The notes under the pieces are model-generated. The model ran no database searches. It had not been told where the DNA came from and was given only the letters and a program-made list of their open reading frames with translations. Position numbers and translations under genes: made by a program. From Archangium lansingense (GTDB lineage Bacteria; Myxococcota; Myxococcia; Myxococcales; Myxococcaceae): DNA of 64,000 bases. The stretch is taken from the NCBI RefSeq assembly GCF_026626635.1, contig NZ_JAPNKA010000001.1, positions 4,216,001 through 4,280,000 on the forward strand, given 5' to 3'. Positions within the stretch are counted from its first letter, which is position 1; every line of letters begins with the position of its first letter. This document shows positions 24,413 to 31,639 of this stretch, piece after piece.

Positions 24413-25227
24413 ACGTCTCCGAAGTCATCGCCCGGATGACGGAGCAGGCGAACCTCTCGCTCGTCATCTTCACCATGGGCCTGCTGATGTGCCGGATCAT
24501 GCCGGTGCTGGTGCTCTCCCCATTCCTGGGCGGCGAGGTCATCCCCCCGGAAATCAAGATGGGCGTGGGCGTCATGCTCTCCGGCGTGCTCTTCCCGGCC
24601 GTGAGCGCGCGCATGGGAGCCCTCCCCACCAGCGCGTTCCCCTACATCGGGCTGATGCTCAAGGAGATCTTCATCGGCGTGGCGCTGGCCTCCATCGTCA
24701 ACGTCGTCTTCGAGGCGGCGCGCGTGGCCGGCAACCTCGTGGACACCATGTCCGGCAGCAACAACGCCCAGCTCTACGTGCCGCAGCTCGGCACGCAGGT
24801 GTCCATCTTCGCCAGCCTCAAGGTGCAGCTGGCGGTGGTGCTCTTCCTCACCCTCAACGGCCACCACCTGGTCATCGAGGCGCTCGCCGAGAGCTTCGCC
24901 ATCGTCCCCCTGGACAGGTTCCCCCGCTTCAGCCAGGGGGAGTGGGCCTTCTTCGAGCTGTTCATCCGTTCCTTCGCGGACCTGCTGAAGATCTCCCTCG
25001 CGCTCGCCGCGCCGCCCATGCTGGCCGCCTTCCTGACGGACATGGCGCTGGGCGCCGTCAACCGCGTGGCTCCCCAGGTCCAGGTCTTCTTCATCTCCAT
25101 GGCCATCAAGCCACTGGTGGGCGTGGTCATCGTCTTCATCTCGCTGGGCCTCATGATGGGGCGGATGCAGACGGAGTTCGCCGCCATGCTGGCCACGCTC
25201 CGCCACGCGATACGCCTGCTCGGCTGA
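24409..25227 (+). CDS. sctT: T3SS export-gate protein SctT (FliR/YscT)
   Basis: 272 residues with six or so membrane helices (LVIFTMGLLMCRIMPVLVLS first, VFFISMAIKPLVGVVIVFIS last). Diagnostic stretches are SPFLGGEVIPPEIKMGVGV, GLMLKEIFIGVALASIVNVV and the LAAPPMLAAFLTDMALGAVN near the end. One copy caps the SctR pentamer. The ATG inside the sctS stop was chosen over the longer frame upstream. Confidence 0.96.
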   Translation: MNVSEVIARMTEQANLSLVIFTMGLLMCRIMPVLVLSPFLGGEVIPPEIKMGVGVMLSGVLFPAVSARMGALPTSAFPYIGLMLKEIFIGVALASIVNVVFEAARVAGNLVDTMSGSNNAQLYVPQLGTQVSIFASLKVQLAVVLFLTLNGHHLVIEALAESFAIVPLDRFPRFSQGEWAFFELFIRSFADLLKISLALAAPPMLAAFLTDMALGAVNRVAPQVQVFFISMAIKPLVGVVIVFISLGLMMGRMQTEFAAMLATLRHAIRLLG

Positions 25228-25242
25228 TCCAGGGTCTTCGCC

Positions 25243-26307
25243 ATGTCCGACGAAAAGACAGAAGAACCCTCACAAAAGAAGCTCGACGACGCACGCAAGA
25301 AGGGCCAGGTCTGGAAGAGCAAGGACCTGACGGCCGTGTTCGGCTTCGTGGTGGGCCTGGGCGTGGTCAAGGCGACCTGGTCCAACGTGGAGCAGCGCGT
25401 CACCGAGCTCTTCCACTTCAGCTTCGATCACATCGCGCATCCAGAGGGCATTCAGGCGGCCACCGGCCAGCTCATGACCATGGGGCTCCAGGTGGTGCTC
25501 CTGCTCACCGTGCCGGTGGTGGCGGCCGTGGCAATCGTGGGCGGCCTGGTGGAGTTCCTCCAGGTGGGCTCGCTGTTCACGATGGATCCGGTGATGCCCA
25601 AGCTGGAGAAGCTCAACCCCATCGAGGGGTTGAAGAACCTCTTCACCAAGAAGCAGATCATCGAGATCATCAAGAACCTGACCAAGATCTCGATCGCGGC
25701 CTACGTCACCTACGGCGTGGTGCGCGACTCCATGCCCCTGGTGGTGGAGACGGTGCGCCGCGACACGCCCATCATCCTGGCCGTCATGGGCGAGCTGATG
25801 TACCGCGTCGCCGTGCGCGTGGGGATGGTCTTCTTCCTCTTCGGCATCTTCGACGTCTGGTGGCAGCGCAAGTCGTACATGAAGGAACAGATGATGTCGA
25901 AGGAGGACGTCAAGAAGGAGTACAAGGAGAGCGAGGGAGATCCGCACAACAAGGCCAAGCGCAAGGAGATGGCGCACGAGCTCCTGGAAGGCGCGCAGAT
26001 GGAGGCGGTGAAGGACGCCGACGTCATCGTCACCAACCCGGACCACGTGGCCGTCGCGCTCAAGTACGACAAGGACGGCGACGTGGCGCCCAGGGTGCTG
26101 GCCAAGGGCCTGGACTTCAAGGCCGAGCGCATCAAGGCCCTGGCGCGTGACTCGGACGTCCCCACGCTGCGCAACGTGCCCCTGGCGCACGCCCTGCTGC
26201 GCGTGGAGGTCGGCGAGCAGATCCCCGAGGAGCTGTACGACGCCGTCGCCGAGGTGCTCAACTTCGTCTACGGCCTGAAGAATCCCACTCCGGCGGCTCG
26301 GGCCTGA
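25243..26307 (+). CDS. sctU: T3SS substrate-switch protein SctU (FlhB/YscU)
   Basis: 354 residues. N-terminus EEPSQKKLDDARKKGQVWKS is typical for the family (tEkPTpkklrdArkKGqv). Four membrane helices follow, then the linker and a cytosolic domain from about 230. The self-cleavage site reads N265-P266-D267-H268, where the family consensus is NPTH; cleavage occurs between Asn and Pro, both kept. Later residues (RVLAKGLDFKAERIKALARD, VPLAHALLRVEVGEQIPEEL) match. SctU switches export from needle to later substrates together with SctP. Confidence 0.95.
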   Translation: MSDEKTEEPSQKKLDDARKKGQVWKSKDLTAVFGFVVGLGVVKATWSNVEQRVTELFHFSFDHIAHPEGIQAATGQLMTMGLQVVLLLTVPVVAAVAIVGGLVEFLQVGSLFTMDPVMPKLEKLNPIEGLKNLFTKKQIIEIIKNLTKISIAAYVTYGVVRDSMPLVVETVRRDTPIILAVMGELMYRVAVRVGMVFFLFGIFDVWWQRKSYMKEQMMSKEDVKKEYKESEGDPHNKAKRKEMAHELLEGAQMEAVKDADVIVTNPDHVAVALKYDKDGDVAPRVLAKGLDFKAERIKALARDSDVPTLRNVPLAHALLRVEVGEQIPEELYDAVAEVLNFVYGLKNPTPAARA

Positions 26308-26342
26308 CGCGGTCCCGCCCCCGTCACTGACGCGAGGTTCCC

Positions 26343-26624
26343 ATGAGCGACGATGCCGAGATGGCGATCGCGATCAAGTACGACAAGGAGAAGGACACCG
26401 CTCCGCGCGTGGTGGCCAAGGGGATGCGCCTCAAGGCGGACAAGATCCGCGAGATCGCCAAGCAGTACAACATCCCCGTCATGAAGAACGTGTCGCTGGC
26501 CAATGCGCTCTACCGCATCGACGTGGGCCAGGAGATCCCCGAGGAGCTGTACGACGCGGTCGCGGAGGTCCTCAACTTCATCTTCGAGCTCCAGCGGGAG
26601 CAGCAGGCGGGCGGCAAGCGTTGA
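26343..26624 (+). CDS. Stand-alone FlhB/SctU C-terminal-domain protein
   Basis: 93 residues, corresponding to the part of SctU after the cleavage site. It shares with the SctU encoded just upstream the patterns IKYDK, APRVVAKG, IPEELYDAVAEVLNF (identical over 15 residues) and the ALYRIDVG/ALLRVEVG turn. The NPxH site and all membrane helices are missing. Similar stand-alone FlhB-C proteins (FhlB, YlqH) accompany flagellar operons in some bacteria. It may substitute for, or compete with, the cleaved SctU domain at SctV. It probably arose by local duplication. Confidence 0.85.
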   Translation: MSDDAEMAIAIKYDKEKDTAPRVVAKGMRLKADKIREIAKQYNIPVMKNVSLANALYRIDVGQEIPEELYDAVAEVLNFIFELQREQQAGGKR

Positions 26625-26679
26625 GGCGAGTAGGGTAGACTCTGGCGTGTCCCCCCGGTAGTGAGGTTCAATCCAGACC

Positions 26680-27156
26680 ATGGCCAAAATCAATAATCAG
26701 CCCCCGAGAGCACCCCTCTGGCCCTGGGGAGGGCCCCGCGCGGTTCGCGAGAAGCTGGTCGATCCCTCGCAGTTCGACCGCAAGAAGCGCAAGGCGGGCA
26801 ACCCGAAGAGCCCGGCGCTCGCCTCGGCGGCGCTGCTGGACTTCATCGGCCCGGCGCACTCCTCGGAGGAGCTGCGGCTACCCACGCCGCCCAATCCGAA
26901 GGGGCACGACGCGGACCTCGAGGGCTTCTCGGACCGGCCCTACCTGGGCAGCGTGGCCGGGCGGGGCGAGAGCGATCAGCGGCAGCTGCTGGAGCGGAGC
27001 CTGGGACGCATCAACGCACCGCCGGAGCGGCTGGAGCGCCTCAAGGGTCTCTTGCAGCGCGAGGCGCAGATGCTGGCGCTGGTGGGCCAGGTCCACTCCG
27101 AGGTCCAGGAGATCCAGCGCCGCATGCGCGAGGAGCAGCAGGAGCAGGGGTTCTAG
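26680..27156 (+). CDS. Hypothetical T3SS-locus protein
   Basis: 158 residues, not recognised. N-terminal 90 residues are Pro/Arg/Lys-rich with PPRAPLWPWGGPRAVREKLV; the last 50 are a coiled coil (ERLERLKGLLQREAQMLALV, VHSEVQEIQRRMREEQQ). No signal or membrane segment. The stop is 4 bases before the chaperone ATG at 27161, which suggests a partner-chaperone pair. Confidence 0.6.
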   Translation: MAKINNQPPRAPLWPWGGPRAVREKLVDPSQFDRKKRKAGNPKSPALASAALLDFIGPAHSSEELRLPTPPNPKGHDADLEGFSDRPYLGSVAGRGESDQRQLLERSLGRINAPPERLERLKGLLQREAQMLALVGQVHSEVQEIQRRMREEQQEQGF

Positions 27157-27160
27157 GACC

Positions 27161-27640
27161 ATGGCCGCTTCCGACAGCAACAACCCTCCGCAGGACGAGG
27201 CGCGGCTCACCCAGATGATGCAGCGCTGGGCGGAGGGCAAGGCGACGCTGCGCGACGTGCGCGGCTACACGGACGATGAGCTCTACGCCATCGCCAAGAC
27301 GGCCTACTTCTTCTTCTACCAGGGCCGCATCGCCGAGGCCCGCACGCTCTTTCAGGGGCTCTACGCCATCAACCCCGCGGATGCCTACTTCGCCAAGGCG
27401 CTCGGGGTGGTGGAGATGGCCGCGGGCAACCCGCAGGGGGCGCTGGCTGCCTACGACGTGGCCCTGAAGCTGGATGCTCGGGATGCCCAGGCCTACGTGG
27501 GCCGCGCCGAGGTCCGGCTCTCCCTGGGGCAGAAAGCGCAGGCCCTGGAGGATCTGCGCCGCATCTCGTCCCTGGTGGATGCCGAGGATCCGCTGGCCAC
27601 CAAGGCCGCCGCGATGGTGACCGCGCTGACCCAGCGCTGA
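27161..27640 (+). CDS. SycD/LcrH-like TPR chaperone
   Basis: 159 residues. The opening (DDELYAIAKTAYFFFYQGRI then AEARTLFQGLYAINPADAYF and AKALGVVEMAAGNPQGALAA) follows the LcrH/SycD pattern of three TPRs in which an aromatic-rich first helix is followed by F-x-x-L-x-x-x-x-P-x-D. Class II chaperones of this kind bind translocators or needle proteins before export. Close to the presumed client at 26680 and to the needle-like array at 28.5 kb. Confidence 0.85.
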   Translation: MAASDSNNPPQDEARLTQMMQRWAEGKATLRDVRGYTDDELYAIAKTAYFFFYQGRIAEARTLFQGLYAINPADAYFAKALGVVEMAAGNPQGALAAYDVALKLDARDAQAYVGRAEVRLSLGQKAQALEDLRRISSLVDAEDPLATKAAAMVTALTQR

Positions 27641-27769
27641 GGGGGCTTCTCACCCTCTCAGATAGGGGTTTCCGTGGTTGCTGGCTTGATCGGAGATTCC
27701 AACCATCCCTAACATGGGCACCGCCGTGTGTTGACCTTATCTCGCTCCCCCGCAGAAAGAGACGCGCTC

Positions 27770-28381
27770 ATGTCCAAGAAGCCGAACGCCAACGAAGAGT
27801 ATCCCCTTCCCACCGAGCCGCCCGAGCTGGTGGCGAAGCGGGAGAAGCTGCTGGCCGCGCTGGAGAAGCAGGCCAAGACTGCCACCGGGACCGCGCAGCC
27901 GGTGCTGCGCAAGATGCACGAGCTGCTGGCGAACACGAAGGTGGGCTCGCCGCTGAACGTGAACCTCTACAACGAGGTGAAGGACGCGTTCGTTCGCTTC
28001 ACGAAGGATCCTGTCCTTCCTCCTCCGACCATCATCATGGAGGTGGTGGAGTTCCTGCAGGAGCGCCTGGTCGCGGTCGGCTTCACCGGTCAGATGGAGT
28101 GGCCGGAGGGTGCGCCGCCGATTCCCGCGGGTTTCGTGGGCGCCCTGCTCGAGGGCACTCCGGCGGCGGGTGCCCCTGCGGCGCCGGCGGCTCCGGCTCC
28201 GCGCGCCGCCGCGGGTGTGAAGGATGGCTTCGAGGGCTCGAGCCAGCGCAAGGGCATGACCCTCAACCCCGAGACCGCTCCGGCGCCGGCTGCGCCCGCT
28301 GACGCGAAGTCCGAGCAGCAGCAGCTCGAGTCCTTCAAGACGTGGATGAAGAACCCTGCCCTCGGCAAGGTGAAGGGCTAG
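27770..28381 (+). CDS. Hypothetical protein upstream of the needle-like array
   Basis: 203 residues, not recognised. Residues 20-130 are mostly helical (REKLLAALEKQAKTATGTAQ, LYNEVKDAFVRFTKDPVLPP, IIMEVVEFLQERLVAVGF), then an Ala/Pro-rich linker (GAPAAPAAPAPRAAAG) and a short polar end. No signal peptide. The N-terminal polar stretch would allow T3SS export. No FliA-type promoter was found in the 130 bases before it. Confidence 0.65.
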   Translation: MSKKPNANEEYPLPTEPPELVAKREKLLAALEKQAKTATGTAQPVLRKMHELLANTKVGSPLNVNLYNEVKDAFVRFTKDPVLPPPTIIMEVVEFLQERLVAVGFTGQMEWPEGAPPIPAGFVGALLEGTPAAGAPAAPAAPAPRAAAGVKDGFEGSSQRKGMTLNPETAPAPAAPADAKSEQQQLESFKTWMKNPALGKVKG

Positions 28382-28431
28382 GCCCAGGCCGGTTCCCATC
28401 GGCCCCGGGAAATGATCCGGAAAAGAAGCAG

Positions 28432-28458
28432 GAAACTCCGGAGGGCCCGGTCCGATAA
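28432..28458 (+). promoter_or_regulatory. FliA-type promoter, array unit 1
   Basis: GAAACTCC, 11 bases, TCCGATAA. It begins 99 bases before the ATG. The spacer GGAGGGCCCGG and the trailing TCAGG recur in units 2-4 and 6. Confidence 0.7.
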
Positions 28459-28530
28459 TCAGGTTGTCAGGTTGCTGCTTCGCACCTCACCCAGCTTTCC
28501 AACCCCACGAATTTCTTAGGAGAATTCACA

Positions 28531-28752
28531 ATGTCCAGCCTCGGTTCTATTGCCAACGCCGGTATGAGCGCCATGGGCGGTCTGTCGAAGGCTCAGCAGG
28601 ACATGCTGGCCAACGCCCCCGCCGAGATGAAGCCGTTCATGGAGGCGCAGATGAAGATGCAGAAGGAGCAGGAACTTACCCAGCTCATCACGCAGATGAT
28701 GAAGCAGATGCACGAGATGGCGATGTCCGTCATCCGCAACATCGGCGGCTGA
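28531..28752 (+). CDS. Needle-like T3SS protein, copy 1
   Basis: 73 residues: an N-terminal helix (MSSLGSIANAGMSAMGGLSK), a turn with APAEMKPF, and a Met/Gln-rich C-terminal helix ending SVIRNIGG. Two helices with a Pro turn at this size resemble SctF needle subunits (PrgI 80, MxiH 83, YscF 87 residues), and no other sctF is seen in the locus. No signal peptide, as expected of a needle subunit. This is the most divergent copy: its second to fifth residues are SSLG, where copies 2-6 have SLS. SD AGGAG lies 9 bases before the ATG. Alternative: a small secreted substrate. Needle identity is inferred, not proven. Confidence 0.75.
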   Translation: MSSLGSIANAGMSAMGGLSKAQQDMLANAPAEMKPFMEAQMKMQKEQELTQLITQMMKQMHEMAMSVIRNIGG

Positions 28753-28781
28753 TAGAGCGCCTGGTAGTTGGGTAGTCCGAG

Positions 28782-28833
28782 CCGGTCTCGTGAGGTCCTC
28801 GATAAGAGGCCACGCGGGGCCGGTTTCGCTTTT
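28782..28833 (+). terminator. Hairpin after array copy 1
   Basis: CCGGTCTCGTG pairs over 11 positions with CGCGGGGCCGG (with G-T pairs), and inside it GG-CCTC pairs with GAGG-CC around GATAA. TTTCGCTTTT follows. Acts as terminator, a 3'-end stabiliser, or both. Confidence 0.6.
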
Positions 28834-28932
28834 GGGCCCCCGTCTGTCCGCACTTCGCCGGTGGTGGAGCCCTGGGACTGTGGAGCTGGGGCTGGCCCAG
28901 AGGCCCCGGAAAATAAATCGGAAAAGGGGCAG

Positions 28933-28959
28933 GAAACTCCAGAGGGCCCGGTCCGATAA
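28933..28959 (+). promoter_or_regulatory. FliA-type promoter, array unit 2
   Basis: GAAACTCC-N11-TCCGATAA, B-form leader upstream. The spacer has AGAGGG where other copies have GGAGGG. Confidence 0.7.
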
Positions 28960-29027
28960 TCAGGATGTCAGGTCGCTGCTTCGCGCCGCACCAGCTTCCA
29001 ACCCTACGATTTCCCAGGAGAATTCAA

Positions 29028-29246
29028 ATGTCCCTCAGCTCTATCGCCAATGCCGGAATGAGCGCCATGGGTGGTCTGTCGAAGGCGCAGCAGGACATGC
29101 TGGCCAACGCCCCCGCCGAGATGAAGCCGTTCATGGAGGCGCAGATGAAGATGCAGAAGGAGCAGGAGCTCACCCAGCTCATCACGCAGATGATGAAGCA
29201 GATGCACGAGATGGCGATGTCGGTCATCCGCAACATCGGCGGCTGA
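29028..29246 (+). CDS. Needle-like T3SS protein, copy 2
   Basis: 72 residues. Product identical to copies 3 to 6; against copy 1 it differs only in the first few residues. By eye the coding sequence is also identical at DNA level to copies 3, 4 and 6. ATG 29028 follows CCAGGAGAATTCAA. The frame is open further upstream but that part is the leader. Own promoter and hairpin. Confidence 0.75.
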   Translation: MSLSSIANAGMSAMGGLSKAQQDMLANAPAEMKPFMEAQMKMQKEQELTQLITQMMKQMHEMAMSVIRNIGG

Positions 29247-29275
29247 TAGAGCGTCCAGCAGTCGGGTAGTCCGAG

Positions 29276-29327
29276 CCGGTCTCGTGAGGTCCTCGATAAG
29301 AGGCCACGCGGGGCCGGTTTCGCTTTT
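29276..29327 (+). terminator. Hairpin after array copy 2
   Basis: Same stem as after copy 1, starting at CCGGTCTCGTG, with CCTC-GATAA-GAGG inside and TTTCGCTTTT behind. Confidence 0.6.
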
Positions 29328-29422
29328 GGGCCCCCGTCCGTACTTCGCCGGTGGTGGAGCCCTGGGACTGTGGAGCTGGGGCCGGCCCAGAGACCCCGGG
29401 AAATGATCCGGAAAAGAAGCAG

Positions 29423-29449
29423 GAAACTCCGGAGGGCCCGGTCCGATAA
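29423..29449 (+). promoter_or_regulatory. FliA-type promoter, array unit 3
   Basis: GAAACTCC-N11-TCCGATAA, A-form leader; identical to the unit 1 site. Confidence 0.7.
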
Positions 29450-29516
29450 TCAGGATGTCAGGTCGCTGCTTCGCGCAGCACCAGCTTCCAACCCTACAAT
29501 TTCCTGGAGAATTCAA

Positions 29517-29735
29517 ATGTCCCTCAGCTCTATCGCCAATGCCGGAATGAGCGCCATGGGTGGTCTGTCGAAGGCGCAGCAGGACATGCTGGCCAACGCC
29601 CCCGCCGAGATGAAGCCGTTCATGGAGGCGCAGATGAAGATGCAGAAGGAGCAGGAGCTCACCCAGCTCATCACGCAGATGATGAAGCAGATGCACGAGA
29701 TGGCGATGTCGGTCATCCGCAACATCGGCGGCTGA
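29517..29735 (+). CDS. Needle-like T3SS protein, copy 3
   Basis: 72 residues, coding sequence the same as copy 2 by eye. Its ribosome binding site differs slightly (CTGGAGAATTCAA where others have CAGGAGAATTCAA), one base shorter, which might lower its translation. Own promoter and hairpin. Confidence 0.75.
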   Translation: MSLSSIANAGMSAMGGLSKAQQDMLANAPAEMKPFMEAQMKMQKEQELTQLITQMMKQMHEMAMSVIRNIGG

Positions 29736-29764
29736 TAGAGCGCCCGGCAGTTGGGTAGTCCGAA

Positions 29765-29816
29765 CCGGTCTCGTGAGGTCCTCGATAAGAGGCCACGCGG
29801 GGCCGGTTTCGCTTTT
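29765..29816 (+). terminator. Hairpin after array copy 3
   Basis: Same stem and tail as after copy 1; preceded by ACCGG where units 1, 2 and 4 read GCCGG. Confidence 0.6.
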
Positions 29817-29910
29817 GGGCCCCGTCCCTCCCACTGCGCCGGTGGTGGAGCCCTGGGACTGAGCTGGGGCCGGCCCAGAGGCTCCGGAAAATAAATCGGA
29901 AAAGGGGCAG

Positions 29911-29937
29911 GAAACTCCGGAGGGCCCGGTCCGATAA
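29911..29937 (+). promoter_or_regulatory. FliA-type promoter, array unit 4
   Basis: GAAACTCC-N11-TCCGATAA, B-form leader. Confidence 0.7.
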
Positions 29938-30005
29938 TCAGGATGTCAGGTCGCTGCTTCGCGCCGCACCAGCTTCCAACCCTACGATTTCTCAGGAGAA
30001 TTCAA

Positions 30006-30224
30006 ATGTCCCTCAGCTCTATCGCCAATGCCGGAATGAGCGCCATGGGTGGTCTGTCGAAGGCGCAGCAGGACATGCTGGCCAACGCCCCCGCCGAGAT
30101 GAAGCCGTTCATGGAGGCGCAGATGAAGATGCAGAAGGAGCAGGAGCTCACCCAGCTCATCACGCAGATGATGAAGCAGATGCACGAGATGGCGATGTCG
30201 GTCATCCGCAACATCGGCGGCTGA
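30006..30224 (+). CDS. Needle-like T3SS protein, copy 4
   Basis: 72 residues, same product and, by eye, same coding DNA as copies 2, 3 and 6. Leader is B-form (GCGCCGCACC, TTCTCAGGAG). Own promoter and hairpin, the latter with an altered loop. Confidence 0.75.
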   Translation: MSLSSIANAGMSAMGGLSKAQQDMLANAPAEMKPFMEAQMKMQKEQELTQLITQMMKQMHEMAMSVIRNIGG

Positions 30225-30253
30225 TAGAGCGCCCGGCAGTTGGGTAGTCCGAG

Positions 30254-30306
30254 CCGGTCTCGTGAGGTCCTCGATAGGAGGGCCACTCGGGGCCGGTTTC
30301 GCTTTT
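30254..30306 (+). terminator. Hairpin after array copy 4
   Basis: CCGGTCTCGTG again opens the stem. The loop is GATAG in place of GATAA with GAGGGCC behind, and the outer arm reads CTCGGGGCCGG, which keeps most pairs. A TTTCGCTTTT tail follows. Confidence 0.55.
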
Positions 30307-30392
30307 GGGCCCCCGTCCGCACTTCGCCGGTGGCGGGGCCGTGGAGCTGGGGCCGCATGGAGACCCTGGGAAATGATCCGGAAAAGAAGCAG

Positions 30393-30419
30393 GAAACTCC
30401 GGAGGACCCTGCCCGATAA
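30393..30419 (+). promoter_or_regulatory. FliA-type promoter, array unit 5
   Basis: GAAACTCC-N11-CCCGATAA. The spacer (GGAGGACCCTG) and first -10 base differ from the other units; the core boxes do not. Confidence 0.65.
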
Positions 30420-30487
30420 TCAGGATGTCAGGTCGCTGCTTCGCGCAGCACCAGCTTCCAACCCTACGATTTCTCAGGAGAATTCAA

Positions 30488-30706
30488 ATGTCCCTCAGCT
30501 CTATCGCCAATGCCGGAATGAGCGCCATGGGTGGTCTGTCGAAGGCGCAGCAGGACATGCTGGCCAACGCCCCCGCCGAGATGAAGCCGTTCATGGAGGC
30601 GCAGATGAAGATGCAGAAGGAGCAGGAGCTGACCCAGCTCATCACGCAGATGATGAAGCAGATGCACGAGATGGCGATGTCGGTCATCCGCAACATCGGC
30701 GGCTGA
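30488..30706 (+). CDS. Needle-like T3SS protein, copy 5
   Basis: 72 residues, same product as copies 2-4 and 6. The only coding difference noticed is synonymous: CTG in place of CTC at the Leu codon ending at 30631. Its promoter is the most divergent within the array. Own hairpin. Confidence 0.75.
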   Translation: MSLSSIANAGMSAMGGLSKAQQDMLANAPAEMKPFMEAQMKMQKEQELTQLITQMMKQMHEMAMSVIRNIGG

Positions 30707-30735
30707 TAGAGCGTCCAGCAGTTGGGTAGTCCGAA

Positions 30736-30787
30736 CCGGTCTCGTGAGGTCCTCGATAAGAGGCCACGCGGGGCCGGTTTCGCTTTT
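30736..30787 (+). terminator. Hairpin after array copy 5
   Basis: Stem and tail as after copy 3, with the GATAA loop. Confidence 0.6.
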
Positions 30788-30881
30788 GGGCCCCGTCCCT
30801 CCCACTGCGCCGGTGGTGGAGCCCTGGGACTGAGCTGGGGCCGGCCCAGAGGCTCCGGAAAATAAATCGGAAAAGGGGCAG

Positions 30882-30908
30882 GAAACTCCGGAGGGCCCGG
30901 TCCGATAA
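30882..30908 (+). promoter_or_regulatory. FliA-type promoter, array unit 6
   Basis: GAAACTCC-N11-TCCGATAA, B-form leader, same as unit 4. Confidence 0.7.
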
Positions 30909-30976
30909 TCAGGATGTCAGGTCGCTGCTTCGCGCCGCACCAGCTTCCAACCCTACGATTTCCCAGGAGAATTCAA

Positions 30977-31195
30977 ATGTCCCTCAGCTCTATCGCCAAT
31001 GCCGGAATGAGCGCCATGGGTGGTCTGTCGAAGGCGCAGCAGGACATGCTGGCCAACGCCCCCGCCGAGATGAAGCCGTTCATGGAGGCGCAGATGAAGA
31101 TGCAGAAGGAGCAGGAGCTCACCCAGCTCATCACGCAGATGATGAAGCAGATGCACGAGATGGCGATGTCGGTCATCCGCAACATCGGCGGCTGA
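30977..31195 (+). CDS. Needle-like T3SS protein, copy 6
   Basis: 72 residues, last intact copy, coding sequence as in copies 2-4. Behind its hairpin the sequence leaves the repeat and becomes different, until the decayed seventh copy begins about 110 bases later. Confidence 0.75.
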   Translation: MSLSSIANAGMSAMGGLSKAQQDMLANAPAEMKPFMEAQMKMQKEQELTQLITQMMKQMHEMAMSVIRNIGG

Positions 31196-31224
31196 TAGAG
31201 CGTCCAGCAGTTGGGTAGTCCGAA

Positions 31225-31278
31225 CCGGTCTCGTGAGGTCCTCGATAGGAGGGCCACGCGGGGCCGGTTTCGCTTTTT
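31225..31278 (+). terminator. Hairpin after array copy 6
   Basis: CCGGTCTCGTG arm with GATAG loop variant; behind it the T-run is longer by one (TTTCGCTTTTT). Confidence 0.6.
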
Positions 31279-31375
31279 GGGCCCTCCCTCCGCACTTCCC
31301 CGCGGTGGACGCTGTGCGGCGCTCGCCGCGGCGGCCGAGCGCGGAAAAGTTCCCGGAAAATACGCGGGAAAATCC

Positions 31376-31470
31376 AAGAAGGAGCAGGGGAGGAGCACGC
31401 TGTTCCGCCCCTTCGGAGGATGAAGCAGCTGCTCGAGTTGCCGATGCGCATCGTCCGCGGCATCGGCGGT
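31376..31470 (+). pseudogene. Decayed 3' end of a seventh needle-like copy
   Basis: GAAGGAGCAG, ATGAAGCAG, CGAG, CCGATGCGC, ATCGTCCGC and GGCATCGGCGG line up with the last third of the intact genes (AAGGAGCAG, ATGAAGCAG, CGAGATGGCG, GTCATCCGC, AACATCGGCGG). The stop is lost (GGTTGG where the copies have GGCTGA), no 5' half or promoter is left, and the conserved GGCAGTCCGAACC follows. About 110 bases between copy 6's hairpin and this remnant hold nothing I recognise. Confidence 0.7.
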
Positions 31471-31502
31471 TGGAGGAGCGCCAGGCTGTCAGGCAGTCCG
31501 AA

Positions 31503-31546
31503 CCGCTCTCGCAGGATCTCCCTGAGAGGAGGCCACGCGGGAGCGG
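31503..31546 (+). terminator. Diverged hairpin of the seventh copy
   Basis: CCGCTCTCGC pairs with GCGGGAGCGG. Compared with the intact units one G-C pair has become C-G and one T-G has become T-A, so both arms changed while pairing was kept. Confidence 0.6.
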
Positions 31547-31639
31547 TGGACTTGACGGTCTCCGAGCCCTGGTTTCCACTCCCGGCCCAGGAACGTCATC
31601 GGGCATCAGGACGGAAAGTGAACTTCGAAAGGATCACAC

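Larger units (their letters stand above)
28410..31267 (+). repeat. Six-copy tandem array, unit about 482-497 bases
   Basis: Each unit holds a FliA-type promoter, a leader with AGGAGAATTC, a 72/73-codon gene and a hairpin. ATG-to-ATG distances are 497, 489, 489, 482 and 489. Leaders alternate strictly between form A (AATGATCCGGAAAAGAAGC; units 1, 3, 5) and form B (AATAAATCGGAAAAGGGGC; units 2, 4, 6), so the array grew in two-unit steps or by repeated exchange in that register. Confidence 0.95.

Noticed and set aside
28795..28808. CTCGATAAG inside the array hairpins as further FliA -10 boxes
   Set aside because: No GAAAC-like box lies 19 bases upstream and the bases are explained by the hairpin loop; three of the hairpin variants have GATAG or lose the match.
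28410..31267. CRISPR-like or IS-derived repeat
   Set aside because: Units are nearly 490 bases, contain intact genes with promoters, and have no spacers, terminal inverted repeats or transposase.
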